This document shows, in pieces, positions 16,564 through 26,178 of a stretch of 34,832 nucleotides of DNA. Positions within the stretch are counted from its first letter, which is position 1, and each line of letters starts with the position of its first letter. The DNA comes from Kordiimonadaceae bacterium (GTDB lineage: Bacteria > Pseudomonadota > Alphaproteobacteria > Sphingomonadales > Kordiimonadaceae): contig JASBSO010000246.1 in NCBI GenBank assembly GCA_030148905.1, forward strand, positions 1-34,832. Reading direction: 5' to 3'. Under the pieces are notes generated by a model that saw only the letters and a program-made list of their open reading frames with translations, was not told where the DNA came from and searched no databases. The position numbers and the translations under genes are program-made.

Positions 16564-17418
16564 ATGACAGCGAACACTCCCCGCACAACAGCGCCGCAGG
16601 GGGCGCGGCAAATCGCCAAAATCTTCAAGGCCGCAAGCCAAGCCGAAGGTGCGGGCGCCCTTGTTCACCGAACGATCGGTAATCATGCGCTTAGTGTATT
16701 GGACCCGTTTCTATTGCTGGACGAGTTCGAGCTAAAAGCTGACCGGCGCAGCCCCGGCTTCCCCGACCATCCGCACCGGGGGTTTGAAACCGTGACCTAT
16801 ATGTTTTCGGGCACGATGACCCACCGCGACAATGCCGGTAATGCGGGCACCATCGGGCCGGGCGAAGTGCAGTGGATGACGGCGGGCAAAGGCCTGGTGC
16901 ACTCTGAGACGCCCGACTACGCCACCGGCGATGTGCACGGTATGCAGCTGTGGGTCAACCTGCCCGCCAAGGACAAAATGATCGCGCCGCGCTATCAGGA
17001 TATCCCGCTTGGTGACATTGTGGATGTGGCGGGCGACGGCTATACGGCCAAGCTGATCGCGGGCGAACTTGGCGGCCAAACCGGCCCGGTGACCGACATC
17101 GCCGTGGCCCCGCTCTATGCCGACATCACATTGACCGGCACGGCAGATGTGCATCTGCCAGTTGGCGCGACGCGCACGGCGTTCCTGTACGGCATCGCCG
17201 GCGACGTGCAAACCAAGGGTGGCGCGGTCGCCCCGCGCGCGCTGGCGGTGATGACCGACGGCGACACGATTGCTGTGTCGGGCGCGGCAGGCACACGGTT
17301 CCTGCTGGTGGCGGCCGAGCCGATTGGCGAGCCGGTGGCGCGGTACGGCCCCTTTGTGATGACCACCCGCGAGGAGATCATCCAGGCGGTCGAGGATTTC
17401 AAAAACGGGCGGCTTTAA
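16564..17418 (+). CDS. Pirin-family cupin protein
   Basis: 284 aa bicupin. The metal ligands of the N-terminal cupin are present: two His in 'DHPHRGFETV', then His and Glu in 'GLVHSETPD'. 'MFSGTMTHRDNAGNAGTIGPGEVQWMTAGKG' is the core family sequence. The C-terminal cupin ends in 'GPFVMTTREEIIQAVEDFKNGRL', as in most bacterial pirins. Some family members oxidise quercetin and others modulate enzymes or transcription; which applies cannot be told. AAGGAGA lies before the ATG. Its 3' end overlaps that of the convergent minus-strand gene by 4 nt. Confidence 0.95.
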   Translation: MTANTPRTTAPQGARQIAKIFKAASQAEGAGALVHRTIGNHALSVLDPFLLLDEFELKADRRSPGFPDHPHRGFETVTYMFSGTMTHRDNAGNAGTIGPGEVQWMTAGKGLVHSETPDYATGDVHGMQLWVNLPAKDKMIAPRYQDIPLGDIVDVAGDGYTAKLIAGELGGQTGPVTDIAVAPLYADITLTGTADVHLPVGATRTAFLYGIAGDVQTKGGAVAPRALAVMTDGDTIAVSGAAGTRFLLVAAEPIGEPVARYGPFVMTTREEIIQAVEDFKNGRL

Positions 17419-18014
17419 GGCTTGGCTGTGGTCGCTGGTTGCATATCCGGACAGGCCTTGACGCGCACTGGATCGGCGACAAAGTCGGTGCGGTAGCACG
17501 CGTCAAGCAGCGAGCAATAGCACGCTTTTGCCTTAAAACTCCACCTTGCTTTGTCAACCTTCTGCCACAGCGCGCGGCTGTCGTCGGTCAAAGACAACTC
17601 AAAGACCAGGGCGTCGCTGTCGGCCGGGATGATTTGCGGCGCAAGCCTGTCAACGATCAAGGTCTGCATGGCGGCCTGCGCGGCGGGGTCACGGCGCCAG
17701 CTTCCATCCTTGTGCCCGTCCAGACAGCAGTGCTCCAATAAGGCCGCAATATTTGCCGTGGTGAAATCGCCGTGCGCCAAAGAAAAACTTTTCACATTCG
17801 CGGGGCCAACGCCGGCATTCTGAATTTTGTAGCTGATCCGTTGAACACGCTCGTCTTCATCATAATTGCCGTGCTCAATCTGCAGATACGGCCAGGTTGC
17901 AGCACGTACCTGCAGCTCGGCGGCTTCGGCCTGGAGATAGGTGGCATAAAAACTGGCCGCAGAAATCAATACCGCCGACACAGCCATCACCATTTCCCAG
18001 TTGATGCGTTTCAT
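17415..18014 (-). CDS. Single-pass membrane protein, unknown
   Basis: 199 aa from ATG 18014; the frame is open to 18185, but that part would overlap the glutamate dehydrogenase gene and lacks protein character. 'MKRINWEMVMAVSAVLISAASFYATYLQAEAAE' gives one N-terminal membrane anchor. The rest is a probably soluble domain with 'WPYLQIEHGNY' and 'YKIQNAGVGPANVKSF', a beta-rich segment found in various anchored proteins of unknown role. It carries six Cys (CC, CYC, ACY, ACP), which suggests disulfides if it faces the periplasm. It lies 41 nt downstream of NAD-GDH, so may be transcribed with it. Confidence 0.75.
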   Translation of the reverse strand: MKRINWEMVMAVSAVLISAASFYATYLQAEAAELQVRAATWPYLQIEHGNYDEDERVQRISYKIQNAGVGPANVKSFSLAHGDFTTANIAALLEHCCLDGHKDGSWRRDPAAQAAMQTLIVDRLAPQIIPADSDALVFELSLTDDSRALWQKVDKARWSFKAKACYCSLLDACYRTDFVADPVRVKACPDMQPATTAKP

Positions 18015-18055
18015 AGCCGTCCCAACTTGTCTTGACCCCCTTGCATGGGTTGCCC

Positions 18056-21000
18056 TTATTTCAGGATCGATCTGAGATGCCGCGCGGCAAAGCTCAGCTT
18101 GGAGATCGCCACACTGCCCCCCGCCGACAGGTCGTCCATCAACCGGTCCACGCGGATGATTTTGGTTTTCTCGTCGGCGCGCCATTCGGCGATCGCATCG
18201 CGGGCCGATTTGTCGCCCGCGCGCCAGCAGATTTTATAGACCAGTTCGCGCTGCTGGTCGGCCAGATCCTCGACCGTTGACCGAATGGCAAGGCTGTCCC
18301 AGTGGTCACTGGCCTTGATCCGCTCGGCCCGGCCGCGCAGCCAGTCAAAGCCCAGCACATTGCCCACGGCAAAATGCACGGCGGCAACAAAATCAACGCT
18401 TTTCGACGTTTCTTCCGACACATGGATGATATCCGCGCCCGATTTGAACATCTCGAACCCGGCGACAAAGCCCGCCATCTGATCGGGCACACCGGCGTCC
18501 ATCAGGCGCTTGCGCCGCGCCCGGTAGGCGGTCAGCACCGGCTTTGAGACCACCTTGGCATCAATGGCAAAGAGCGCATCCACCGGCGCGCGGAAGCGCT
18601 TGATCAGGGCGGCAATGTTGAACGGCTGCTCCAGATTGCGCAGCATCCACAGCACTTGGGTTTTCACCGCCTCGGAAATCGCCTGGTGCATATCATATTG
18701 CACCTTGGATGCGACCTTATAGTCGAGCGCGTTGATCTCTTCCCAGCGCTCGCGCAGGCCGTAAATCTCGCGCACCACCACAAAGGCGGCGACAATGTCT
18801 TCCACCGCGAGGCCGGTTTCTTCCTTGATTTCATAGACAAAGGTCAGCCCGCCCCAGTTGACCACCTCATTCGCCAACACGGTCGACACAATTTCGCGCC
18901 GCAGACGGTGCGCGCCCAGTTCCTCGTCGTATTTTTCGCGCAAGGTGGTTGGGAAACCCCATTCCAGCTCGGGGCGCAAAACCGGGTCGTCGATGATCGA
19001 GCCGCGCAGCAAAATCTCACTCAGCGACATTTTGGCATAGGCCAACAGCACGCTGATCTCGGGGCGGGTGAGCCCCAGGTCATTGGCCGCCAGTTCCGCA
19101 AACTTCTCGTCGGAGGGCAGATATTCGATCTCGCGGTCAAGGCCGCCGTCGCGCTCCAGCGCCCGGATCAGGCCCAGATGATATTCGCGCGCTCGCGCCG
19201 CGCCCGCTTCGGCCAGCGAAATCGCCTGCGTTTGCAGGTAATTGTCCGACAGTACAATCTCGGCCACTTCGTCGGTCATCGCTTCGAGCAATGTGTCGCG
19301 GTCCTTGCGTTTCAGCTTGCCGTCGGCCATCACCTGGCTCAGCAGGATCTTGATATTCACCTCTTTGTCCGAGCAGTCCACACCCGCCGAATTGTCGATA
19401 AAGTCGGTGTGCAGACGCCCGCCCTTGCGGGCAAATTCGATGCGGGCTTTTTGGGTCATGCCCAAATTGCCGCCCTCGCCTACCACCTTGACCCGAAGCT
19501 CGCCCGCCTTGACGCGCAGCCCGTCATTGGCGCGGTCGCCCACCTCGGCCGGGGTTTCGCCGTCGCCCGCAACATACGTCCCGATGCCGCCAAACCATAA
19601 GAGGTCGGCCTCGGCCTTCAAAATCGCATTGATCAGCGCGGTCGGCGACAGCGCCTTGTCGCTGACCTTCAACCAGTCGCGCATTTCCGTCGACAGCGGA
19701 ATGGTTTTGTCGGCGCGTGAAAACACCCCGCCGCCTTTCGAGATCAGCTTGGCGTCATAGTCGGTCCAGCTTGACCGGGGCGTGTCGAAAAGACGCTTGC
19801 GCTCGGCCCAGTTGGCCGCCCCGTCGCCGGGGTTGGGGTCGACAAAAATATGCAGATGATTGAACGCCGCCTTGAGCTTGATCGCCTTCGAGAGCAGCAT
19901 GCCATTGCCGAACACATCGCCCGACATGTCGCCCACGCCGATCACTGAAATGGGGTCCTCCTGCACATTGGTGCCCATTTCGCGGAACAGACGCTGAACC
20001 GAGACCCAGGCCCCGCGCGCGGTAATACCCATTTTTTTATGGTCATAGCCGTTCGACCCCCCCGATGCGAAGGCGTCATCAAGCCAGAAATCGGCCCCTT
20101 CCGATATCCCGTTGGCAATATCGGAAAAGGTGGCCGTGCCCTTGTCGGCGGCCACCACCAGATAGGGGTCGTCGCCGTCACGCCGGATGGTATGCGCGGG
20201 TGGGACCACCTCGCCCGCGACCAGATTATCGGTCACGCTCAGCAGGCTGGAAATAAAGGTGCGGTACGCGGCCTGCCCCTCGGCCCACCAGCCATCGCGG
20301 TCCGAGGCGGGGGGAAGCTTTTTGGGATAGAACCCGCCCTTGGCCCCCTTTGGCACAATAACCGCATTCTTGACCTGTTGCGCCTTCACCAGGCCAAGCA
20401 CCTCGGTGCGGAAATCCTCGCGTCGGTCGGACCAGCGCAGGCCCCCGCGCGCCACCGGCCCGCCGCGCAGATGCACGCCCTCAACGCGCGGGCTGTAGAC
20501 CCACATTTCCTTAAAGGGTCGCGGTTTGGGGGCCTCGTCCACCTCGGACGATTTGATTTTGAACGCCAGCGCAATCTCGCGCGTGGGGTCCAACACCGCA
20601 GGCTGATAGAAATTGGTGCGCAGGGTGGCCTGAATCACATTGAGATAGGCGCGCATGATGCGGTCCTGGTCGAGACTTTTGATCGTCTCGAGGTCGGCCG
20701 TAATATCGGCAATGATCGCCTTGGCGGTGTCTTCGCCGGTGTCGGTTTTATAGCTTGGGTCAAACAGGGTGCGAAACAGCGTCACCAGTTTTGCGGCGAT
20801 GCCGGCATGGTCGACCACACAGTCGGCGATATAGTCGGGCGTATAGCCAAGGCCCAATTGGCGCAGATATTTGCCGTAGGCGCGCAGGATCACAATTTCG
20901 TCCCAGCTCATCGCAGCGGTCAGCACCAGCTCGTTAAAGCCGTCCTCTTCGGCGACGCCCTGCCAGACCTGTTCGAACAGGTCTTCCACCAGCGGTTTGA

Positions 21001-22879
21001 TCACGGTCAGCGAATGGTCGCAGCCGCCGTCGCGCTCTAGGCGGAAATCATGGATATGCCCGCCCGACTGGTCGCTCAGCTCAAAGCTGTTTTCGCCCAG
21101 CACGCGGAAGCCCATATTTTCCAGCACCGGCATACAATCGCTCAGCGGGACCACGCGCGTACCGTGATGAATTTTCAGCCGGTAATGATGGTCGCCGTCG
21201 GCCAGGTGCCGGTAAAAATCAACCCGCAACACATCCTTGCCCGATACCTCTTCAAGGATTTCAATGTCATAGGCCGCCTGGGCCGGGGTGAAGGCCTCGC
21301 GGTAGGCGGCCGAGAATTTGTCGCGGTAATAATGGTCAAGCTTGTTGCCGCGCTCCTCGCCGTTGCGCTCGATCAAATGCTTCAAAAGCCGGTCGGTCCA
21401 GCCCTGGGCGGCATCGGCAATTTTGGCATTGATCTCTCTTGGGTCGGGCTTTTTGACCTGCCCCGGCTTGGTGCGGATAATAAAATGCCACCGCGCCAGC
21501 GCCTGCTCGGACAACTGGGCATAATAGACGCTGATCTCGCCGTTATAGGCGTCGCATAAAATGTCGCCGATGGCGACGCGCAGGCCCGAATGATAATTTT
21601 CGCGCGGCACATAAATCAAACAAGACACAAAGCGTTCAAAGCGGTCGGGGCGGAAAAATCCGCGCGGGCGCGGGCGCTCGCTGAGCTGCAAAATCCCCAT
21701 CGCGGTTTCATAGAGAAGGCCGTCATCAATCTGCCACAGCTCGTCGCGCGGAAAGGTCTCCAGCACATGGTTGAGCATTTTGGCGGCATAGCTGCGCGGG
21801 GCAAAGGGCGCCCGGTCGCGCACGCCGCGCACCTTGCCGCGCAGGATCGGCACGTCGCGGGCAAACTGGCTGTAGCTGAGCGAGGTAAAGAGGCCGACAA
21901 AACGCCGCTCGCCAATGGCCTTGCCCTGTTTATCGAAGATTTTCACCCCGATATAATCCATATGCGCGATCCGGTGGACGGTCGATTTGACATTGGCCTT
22001 GGTGATGATCAGCGCGTCGGGGGCTTTGAGAAAATGCTGGATTTCCGGCGACATGGGGGTCAGCCCCTTGGCGTCGCGCAGCACATAGCGTCCCTCGTCG
22101 CGCAAAATTCCAAAGCCCGAATCGTCCAGTTGCGAAAAGGCAAAGTCATCACCTTCGCCGTCAAAGCGGTATTCGCGAAAGCCTAAAAAGGTGAAATGAT
22201 CCTGCGCCAGCCAGCGCAAAAATGTGATGGTTTCCGAGACCTCATCTTCGGCAACCGGCGGCGGGTTAACGGTGAGCGAGGCAACGGTTTCGTCGATCTT
22301 GGCCAGCATCGCCTTCCAATCGGCGACAACCGCGTGCACATCCTCCAGAACCGCGGTCAGAACATCTTCAATCTCTAACAGCACATCAGGGTCTGACTGG
22401 GCGCTGATCTCCATATAGATACAGCTTTCAGCAACCGCCTCGCCTTTGCCAGCGTCGCAGCGCTTGCCGGTTTTGTCACGCGCGGTTTGTACAATGGGGT
22501 GGTGCATCATATGAATGCGCGACCTCAGCCCGGTGCTCACCGCGCCGGTGATGCTGTCGACCAGAAACGGCATGTTGGGGTTCACAAGCTGGATGATGCT
22601 GTGGTCAGTTTTCCAGCCGGCTTCGCCGCCGCGCGAATTGATGACCCGCACCAGCGGTTCGTCGCCCTTGCGGGTTTCTGAAAACCTGAACATCGAATAG
22701 GCAATGGCATAGAGCGTATCGGCGTCTGCCACCATCAGGTCCTCGGGGCTGGCAACCGGGTAAAACCCCTCCAAAAACGCGCTGAAGCGGGTAAACTCGC
22801 TGCCCTTCAGCTGGGCTTTTGCGCGTTTTTGGCATGCCTTCAGCGCAGTCTCGTGCAGTTCCTGCGGTTTCATGGCCAT
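18056..22879 (-). CDS. gdhB: NAD-specific glutamate dehydrogenase, large (about 180 kDa) type
   Basis: 1607 aa, the length of the large NAD-GDH family. It deaminates glutamate to 2-oxoglutarate and ammonium, a catabolic reaction. N-terminal ACT-like regulatory regions (about 30-550) precede the catalytic domain. 'RGGLRWSDRREDFRTEVLGL' and the Lys-containing 'KGAKGGFYPKK' near 846 bind glutamate. 'DKGTATFSDIANG' and 'VIGVGDMSGDVFGNGML' (near 983) form the nucleotide-binding fold. The helical C-terminus is complete. Two ATG codons (22879 and 22873) follow AGGAAAGGA; either fits, the inner one with a 6-nt spacing. The PAS-like gene ends 7 nt upstream. The symbol follows the Pseudomonas usage and is less certain than the family. 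Confidence 0.96.
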   Translation of the reverse strand: MAMKPQELHETALKACQKRAKAQLKGSEFTRFSAFLEGFYPVASPEDLMVADADTLYAIAYSMFRFSETRKGDEPLVRVINSRGGEAGWKTDHSIIQLVNPNMPFLVDSITGAVSTGLRSRIHMMHHPIVQTARDKTGKRCDAGKGEAVAESCIYMEISAQSDPDVLLEIEDVLTAVLEDVHAVVADWKAMLAKIDETVASLTVNPPPVAEDEVSETITFLRWLAQDHFTFLGFREYRFDGEGDDFAFSQLDDSGFGILRDEGRYVLRDAKGLTPMSPEIQHFLKAPDALIITKANVKSTVHRIAHMDYIGVKIFDKQGKAIGERRFVGLFTSLSYSQFARDVPILRGKVRGVRDRAPFAPRSYAAKMLNHVLETFPRDELWQIDDGLLYETAMGILQLSERPRPRGFFRPDRFERFVSCLIYVPRENYHSGLRVAIGDILCDAYNGEISVYYAQLSEQALARWHFIIRTKPGQVKKPDPREINAKIADAAQGWTDRLLKHLIERNGEERGNKLDHYYRDKFSAAYREAFTPAQAAYDIEILEEVSGKDVLRVDFYRHLADGDHHYRLKIHHGTRVVPLSDCMPVLENMGFRVLGENSFELSDQSGGHIHDFRLERDGGCDHSLTVIKPLVEDLFEQVWQGVAEEDGFNELVLTAAMSWDEIVILRAYGKYLRQLGLGYTPDYIADCVVDHAGIAAKLVTLFRTLFDPSYKTDTGEDTAKAIIADITADLETIKSLDQDRIMRAYLNVIQATLRTNFYQPAVLDPTREIALAFKIKSSEVDEAPKPRPFKEMWVYSPRVEGVHLRGGPVARGGLRWSDRREDFRTEVLGLVKAQQVKNAVIVPKGAKGGFYPKKLPPASDRDGWWAEGQAAYRTFISSLLSVTDNLVAGEVVPPAHTIRRDGDDPYLVVAADKGTATFSDIANGISEGADFWLDDAFASGGSNGYDHKKMGITARGAWVSVQRLFREMGTNVQEDPISVIGVGDMSGDVFGNGMLLSKAIKLKAAFNHLHIFVDPNPGDGAANWAERKRLFDTPRSSWTDYDAKLISKGGGVFSRADKTIPLSTEMRDWLKVSDKALSPTALINAILKAEADLLWFGGIGTYVAGDGETPAEVGDRANDGLRVKAGELRVKVVGEGGNLGMTQKARIEFARKGGRLHTDFIDNSAGVDCSDKEVNIKILLSQVMADGKLKRKDRDTLLEAMTDEVAEIVLSDNYLQTQAISLAEAGAARAREYHLGLIRALERDGGLDREIEYLPSDEKFAELAANDLGLTRPEISVLLAYAKMSLSEILLRGSIIDDPVLRPELEWGFPTTLREKYDEELGAHRLRREIVSTVLANEVVNWGGLTFVYEIKEETGLAVEDIVAAFVVVREIYGLRERWEEINALDYKVASKVQYDMHQAISEAVKTQVLWMLRNLEQPFNIAALIKRFRAPVDALFAIDAKVVSKPVLTAYRARRKRLMDAGVPDQMAGFVAGFEMFKSGADIIHVSEETSKSVDFVAAVHFAVGNVLGFDWLRGRAERIKASDHWDSLAIRSTVEDLADQQRELVYKICWRAGDKSARDAIAEWRADEKTKIIRVDRLMDDLSAGGSVAISKLSFAARHLRSILK

Positions 22880-22886
22880 TCCTTTC

Positions 22887-24053
22887 CTATGCCTCGGACT
22901 CTGAGGCTTTGAGAACCTGTTTGATCAAGCGCTGCAGCTGCGCAGCAGACAGCGAAACGGGCGCAACAATATCGGCGCCCGTGCCGTGTGCGGATGGCCT
23001 TGCCAAAACGAGGGTGGGGCCGTCCAGATCCAGCCCGTCCACACGACCAAGCGCGTCGAGTGCGGCGACCCGGGCTGTGATATCGGTGCCGGATTCGCCG
23101 CGTTTTGCGCTGCGTTGTGCGGCGACACAGCCCTTGATCCCGCCAGGCATATTGCCCAAAAATTTCACCAGCCCGTCCACCCTGATGCTGCGGGCATTGG
23201 CCTCGGCCAGCGCCGCAGCATATTCGGTCAGCCGGGTCTTGTCATAATCCTTGCCGAAAACCAGTTTCAGCGCCGGGGTAAAAGGCGCGCGCGACTGCCT
23301 GCGGATCCCAGCTTCCTTCAAAAGGGCGATATAGCCATCGCGGTCCGACAGGCTGTTTTTGTAAAAGCCATATGCGGCTTGCAGCGCCCGATAGAGCGCC
23401 TGCCTGCCGCTGGCACTCAGACCGGGAGAGGCCGCCGCGTGGCTGCGGGCAAGACGCAGGGATTCCTGCAGGTCCTGTGTCGGCTCCGGCGCCGATGTGC
23501 CGCCAAGCGCCGGGTCGGCCACGCCGGGTTGCAGATCAAAAGACGTCACAACCAGGGCAAAGGCGCCGTCTCCCGCCGTGCGGTCCAGCGGCAAAATGGC
23601 GCCGCGACCATAAACACGCGCATCGCTGTAGGAAAACTCGCGCGCCTCGCGGCGATTGGCCCGGTCTTTTAAATAGGTAAGCAATTTTGCCGCAAGCGGC
23701 GCATCGGACAGGGTGGAAAAATCGGTGCCCGGCGTCACCGGTATGTCCGACAACAAGGCGGCGATGCTGTCGCCGGCAAACCGGACCTGGCTGCTGCCCT
23801 CAGTGCCAAAGTCGAGCAAAAGCGCCGACCGGCGAAACGGGCGAATGCCTTCGGGTGTCAGATCACGAAAATTTGGGGCATCGGACAATCCCCTCAGCGC
23901 GATCCAATAGTCATAGGCCAAAAGATGCAGACGGCGTTCCGCCTCGCCCGAATAGCGGTCTGCGTTCAGCGGTTGGATAGAAAAGTCGTCTGACTCCGTT
24001 GGCCCCTCCGCCTCATGGTGAGCGCCTTGCGACGACAGTCCGTCATTGTCCAT
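22887..24053 (-). CDS. PAS-like domain protein preceding NAD-GDH
   Basis: 388 aa from ATG 24053, chosen because GGAGGGG (24056-24062) lies just before it; the frame is open to 24212. The N-terminal third resembles the alphaproteobacterial PAS_5 type: 'LLAYDYWIALRGLSDAPNFRDLTPEGI' then 'SALLLDFGTEGSSQVRFAGDSIAALL'. The second half, from about 210, has conserved-looking helices ('QALYRALQAAYGFYKNSLS', 'LVFGKDYDKTRLTEYAAALAEAN') that I cannot assign. No enzymatic output motif is visible. With its stop 7 nt from the GDH start, it is almost surely in the same transcript, so a role in sensing or tuning glutamate breakdown is possible but unproven. Confidence 0.75.
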   Translation of the reverse strand: MDNDGLSSQGAHHEAEGPTESDDFSIQPLNADRYSGEAERRLHLLAYDYWIALRGLSDAPNFRDLTPEGIRPFRRSALLLDFGTEGSSQVRFAGDSIAALLSDIPVTPGTDFSTLSDAPLAAKLLTYLKDRANRREAREFSYSDARVYGRGAILPLDRTAGDGAFALVVTSFDLQPGVADPALGGTSAPEPTQDLQESLRLARSHAAASPGLSASGRQALYRALQAAYGFYKNSLSDRDGYIALLKEAGIRRQSRAPFTPALKLVFGKDYDKTRLTEYAAALAEANARSIRVDGLVKFLGNMPGGIKGCVAAQRSAKRGESGTDITARVAALDALGRVDGLDLDGPTLVLARPSAHGTGADIVAPVSLSAAQLQRLIKQVLKASESEA

Positions 24054-24326
24054 AGCCCCTCCAGTCAGCACAGCTTTTGCCGACCGCCCAACCTGAAATG
24101 GACACGAATCTTGACCGATTTGACAACTCTGCGCAAGCCAAAGTCGATATAAGCCAACTTTTTGCGCAGCATCGGTCGCCGCGATGCCCATGCGCGACCG
24201 CGATGGCGGCACGCGCCGCCGCCGCGCCAGCAGGCGGTTTTCGCAATCAGAACGGCATCGCCTTGAGGGTTGCTCTTGACCGCCCGCGCGGCTATGGCTG
24301 TCGGCGCATCAGTTTTGGAGGGACAT

Positions 24327-26138
24327 ATGGCTGGTGAGTCCACACAGACTCAAGCAATGGGTCGCTGGAACAGCTTAACAGCGATGTTTTTTGAACAGGC
24401 TGCAACCTACGGCAAGCGTCCGTTTTTGCACCATAAAAGCGGCGGTGACTGGCAAAGCCTCAGCTGGACAGAAGTGGCCGAAAAGGTGGCCCGCCTGACC
24501 CGCGCCCTGCGCCGGATCGGGGTACAAAAGGGCGACCGCGTTCTGATTGTCAGTGAAAACCGGCCCGAATGGCTGATCGCCGATTTTGCCGTGATGGCGG
24601 CGGGCGGTGTATCGGTGCCAACCTACACCACCTATACCTCGCGCGATTACGCGCACATTCTGGGCGACAGCGGCGCCAAGGTGGGGATTGTGTCCACCCG
24701 CGCGCTGGCGCTAAAGGTTTTGCGCGCCGGGCACGAGTCGGATGAATTTACCGACGCGATTGTTATGGAAGACCCGAAGTTCAGCCAGTCGCTCAATCTG
24801 ACCATTCATCACTACGACCAGATCATGGCGGGCGACACCCCCGATGTGGCGGCACTGCAAAGCGAGCTGAAAGACCAGATGCGCAGCGACCTGGCGTGCA
24901 TCATCTACACCAGCGGCACTGGCGGCGCCCCCAAGGGGGTGATGCTGCATCACGGGGCGATGCTGTCCAATGTCGAGGCGGCGCATTCGGTGCTGGAGCC
25001 GATCGGCATGAAGAACAACAGCTTCCTGTCGTTTTTGCCGCTCAGCCACGCCTATGAGCACACCGCCGGACAGTTTCTGGCGGTCTCGATCGCGGCTGAC
25101 ATCTGGTATGCGGAAAATCTCGACAAGCTGGCCAGCAACATGGCCGAAGCCTCGCCCACCATCATGGTGGTGGTGCCGCGCCTGTTTGAAATGCTGCGCA
25201 CGCGCCTGATGCGGCAAATCGAAAAAGAAAGCGCCCTGAAGCGCAGCCTGTTTGAGCGCTGCCTGCGCATTGGCGGCAAGGTATCGCGCGGCGAAGACCT
25301 CAGCCTGTGGGAAAAGCTGCAGCTGATGTTTTTGAATGCCACCGTGAAAAAACAGGTCAAAAAACGCTTTGGCGGACGGGTGAAGGCGTTGGTATCGGGC
25401 GGCGCGCCGCTGTCGCCCGACCTTGGGCATTTCTTTGCCGCGCTCGGCCTTCCGCTGTTGCAGGGCTACGGGCAAACCGAATCTGCCCCGATCATCAGTG
25501 TCAACCCGCCCGGCGCGCCGAAGATGCACACCGTTGGCAAGCTGTTGGACGGGGTCGAGTGCAAAATCGCCGACGACGGTGAGATTCTGGTGCGCGGCGA
25601 GCTGGTGATGCAGGGCTATTGGAACCTGCCCGGGGCCACACAAAAGACCATTGTCGACGGCTGGCTGCACACCGGCGATGTCGGGCGGTTCGACCGCGAC
25701 GGCTATCTGGAAATCACCGACCGCAAGAAAGACATTATTGTCAATGACAAGGGCGACAATGTCTCACCCCAGCGGATCGAAGGGCTGTTGGCGCTGGAAG
25801 AAGAGATCGCCCAGGCGATGATTTACGGCGACAGCAAGCCGCATCTGGTTGGCCTGATCGTGCCCGACGCAGAATGGTTTGCCGCCTGGAAACGCCAGCG
25901 CGGCAAAACCGGCGACCTGAAAGAGCTAACCGGCGACCCCGAGCTGAAAAAAGCCATCGACCAGGCGGTCAGCCGCGTCAATCAGCGGCTGTCCAATCTG
26001 GAAAAGGTCCGCAAATTCGTCTTTGCCGATGAGGCTTTTTCGATCGATAACGAGCAAATGACGCCGACGCTCAAGGTGCGGCGGCATGTGGTCTCGGGCC
26101 TGTATCACGACCGGCTCGAATCGCTTTATCGCAATTAA
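24327..26138 (+). CDS. Long-chain fatty acid-CoA ligase (AMP-forming)
   Basis: 603 aa from ATG 24327, with GGAGGG at 24317-24322. It activates fatty acids to acyl-CoA via an acyl-adenylate, at the inner face of the membrane. The AMP-binding P-loop is 'IIYTSGTGGAPKGVMLHH' near residue 193. 'LSFLPLSHAYEHT' and 'QGYGQTESAPIIS' are the A4/A5 motifs. 'WLHTGDVGRFDRDGYLEITDRKKD' holds the ribose-binding Asp and hinge, and the C-terminal subdomain carries 'QMTPTLKVRR'. It resembles the FAA1/FadD15 branch rather than E. coli FadD. It is divergent from the PAS-GDH unit; TTGACA at 24120-24125 lies between them, but no well-spaced -10 was found. Confidence 0.93.
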   Translation: MAGESTQTQAMGRWNSLTAMFFEQAATYGKRPFLHHKSGGDWQSLSWTEVAEKVARLTRALRRIGVQKGDRVLIVSENRPEWLIADFAVMAAGGVSVPTYTTYTSRDYAHILGDSGAKVGIVSTRALALKVLRAGHESDEFTDAIVMEDPKFSQSLNLTIHHYDQIMAGDTPDVAALQSELKDQMRSDLACIIYTSGTGGAPKGVMLHHGAMLSNVEAAHSVLEPIGMKNNSFLSFLPLSHAYEHTAGQFLAVSIAADIWYAENLDKLASNMAEASPTIMVVVPRLFEMLRTRLMRQIEKESALKRSLFERCLRIGGKVSRGEDLSLWEKLQLMFLNATVKKQVKKRFGGRVKALVSGGAPLSPDLGHFFAALGLPLLQGYGQTESAPIISVNPPGAPKMHTVGKLLDGVECKIADDGEILVRGELVMQGYWNLPGATQKTIVDGWLHTGDVGRFDRDGYLEITDRKKDIIVNDKGDNVSPQRIEGLLALEEEIAQAMIYGDSKPHLVGLIVPDAEWFAAWKRQRGKTGDLKELTGDPELKKAIDQAVSRVNQRLSNLEKVRKFVFADEAFSIDNEQMTPTLKVRRHVVSGLYHDRLESLYRN

Positions 26139-26178
26139 GCCTTTGTGACCTGCCGCGTGTCGTCAGTCACGCGGCGGC

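Noticed and set aside
18656-21040. Several long plus-strand frames antisense to NAD-GDH
   Set aside because: They mirror codon bias of the sense gene, lack starts with ribosome sites and show no family motifs.
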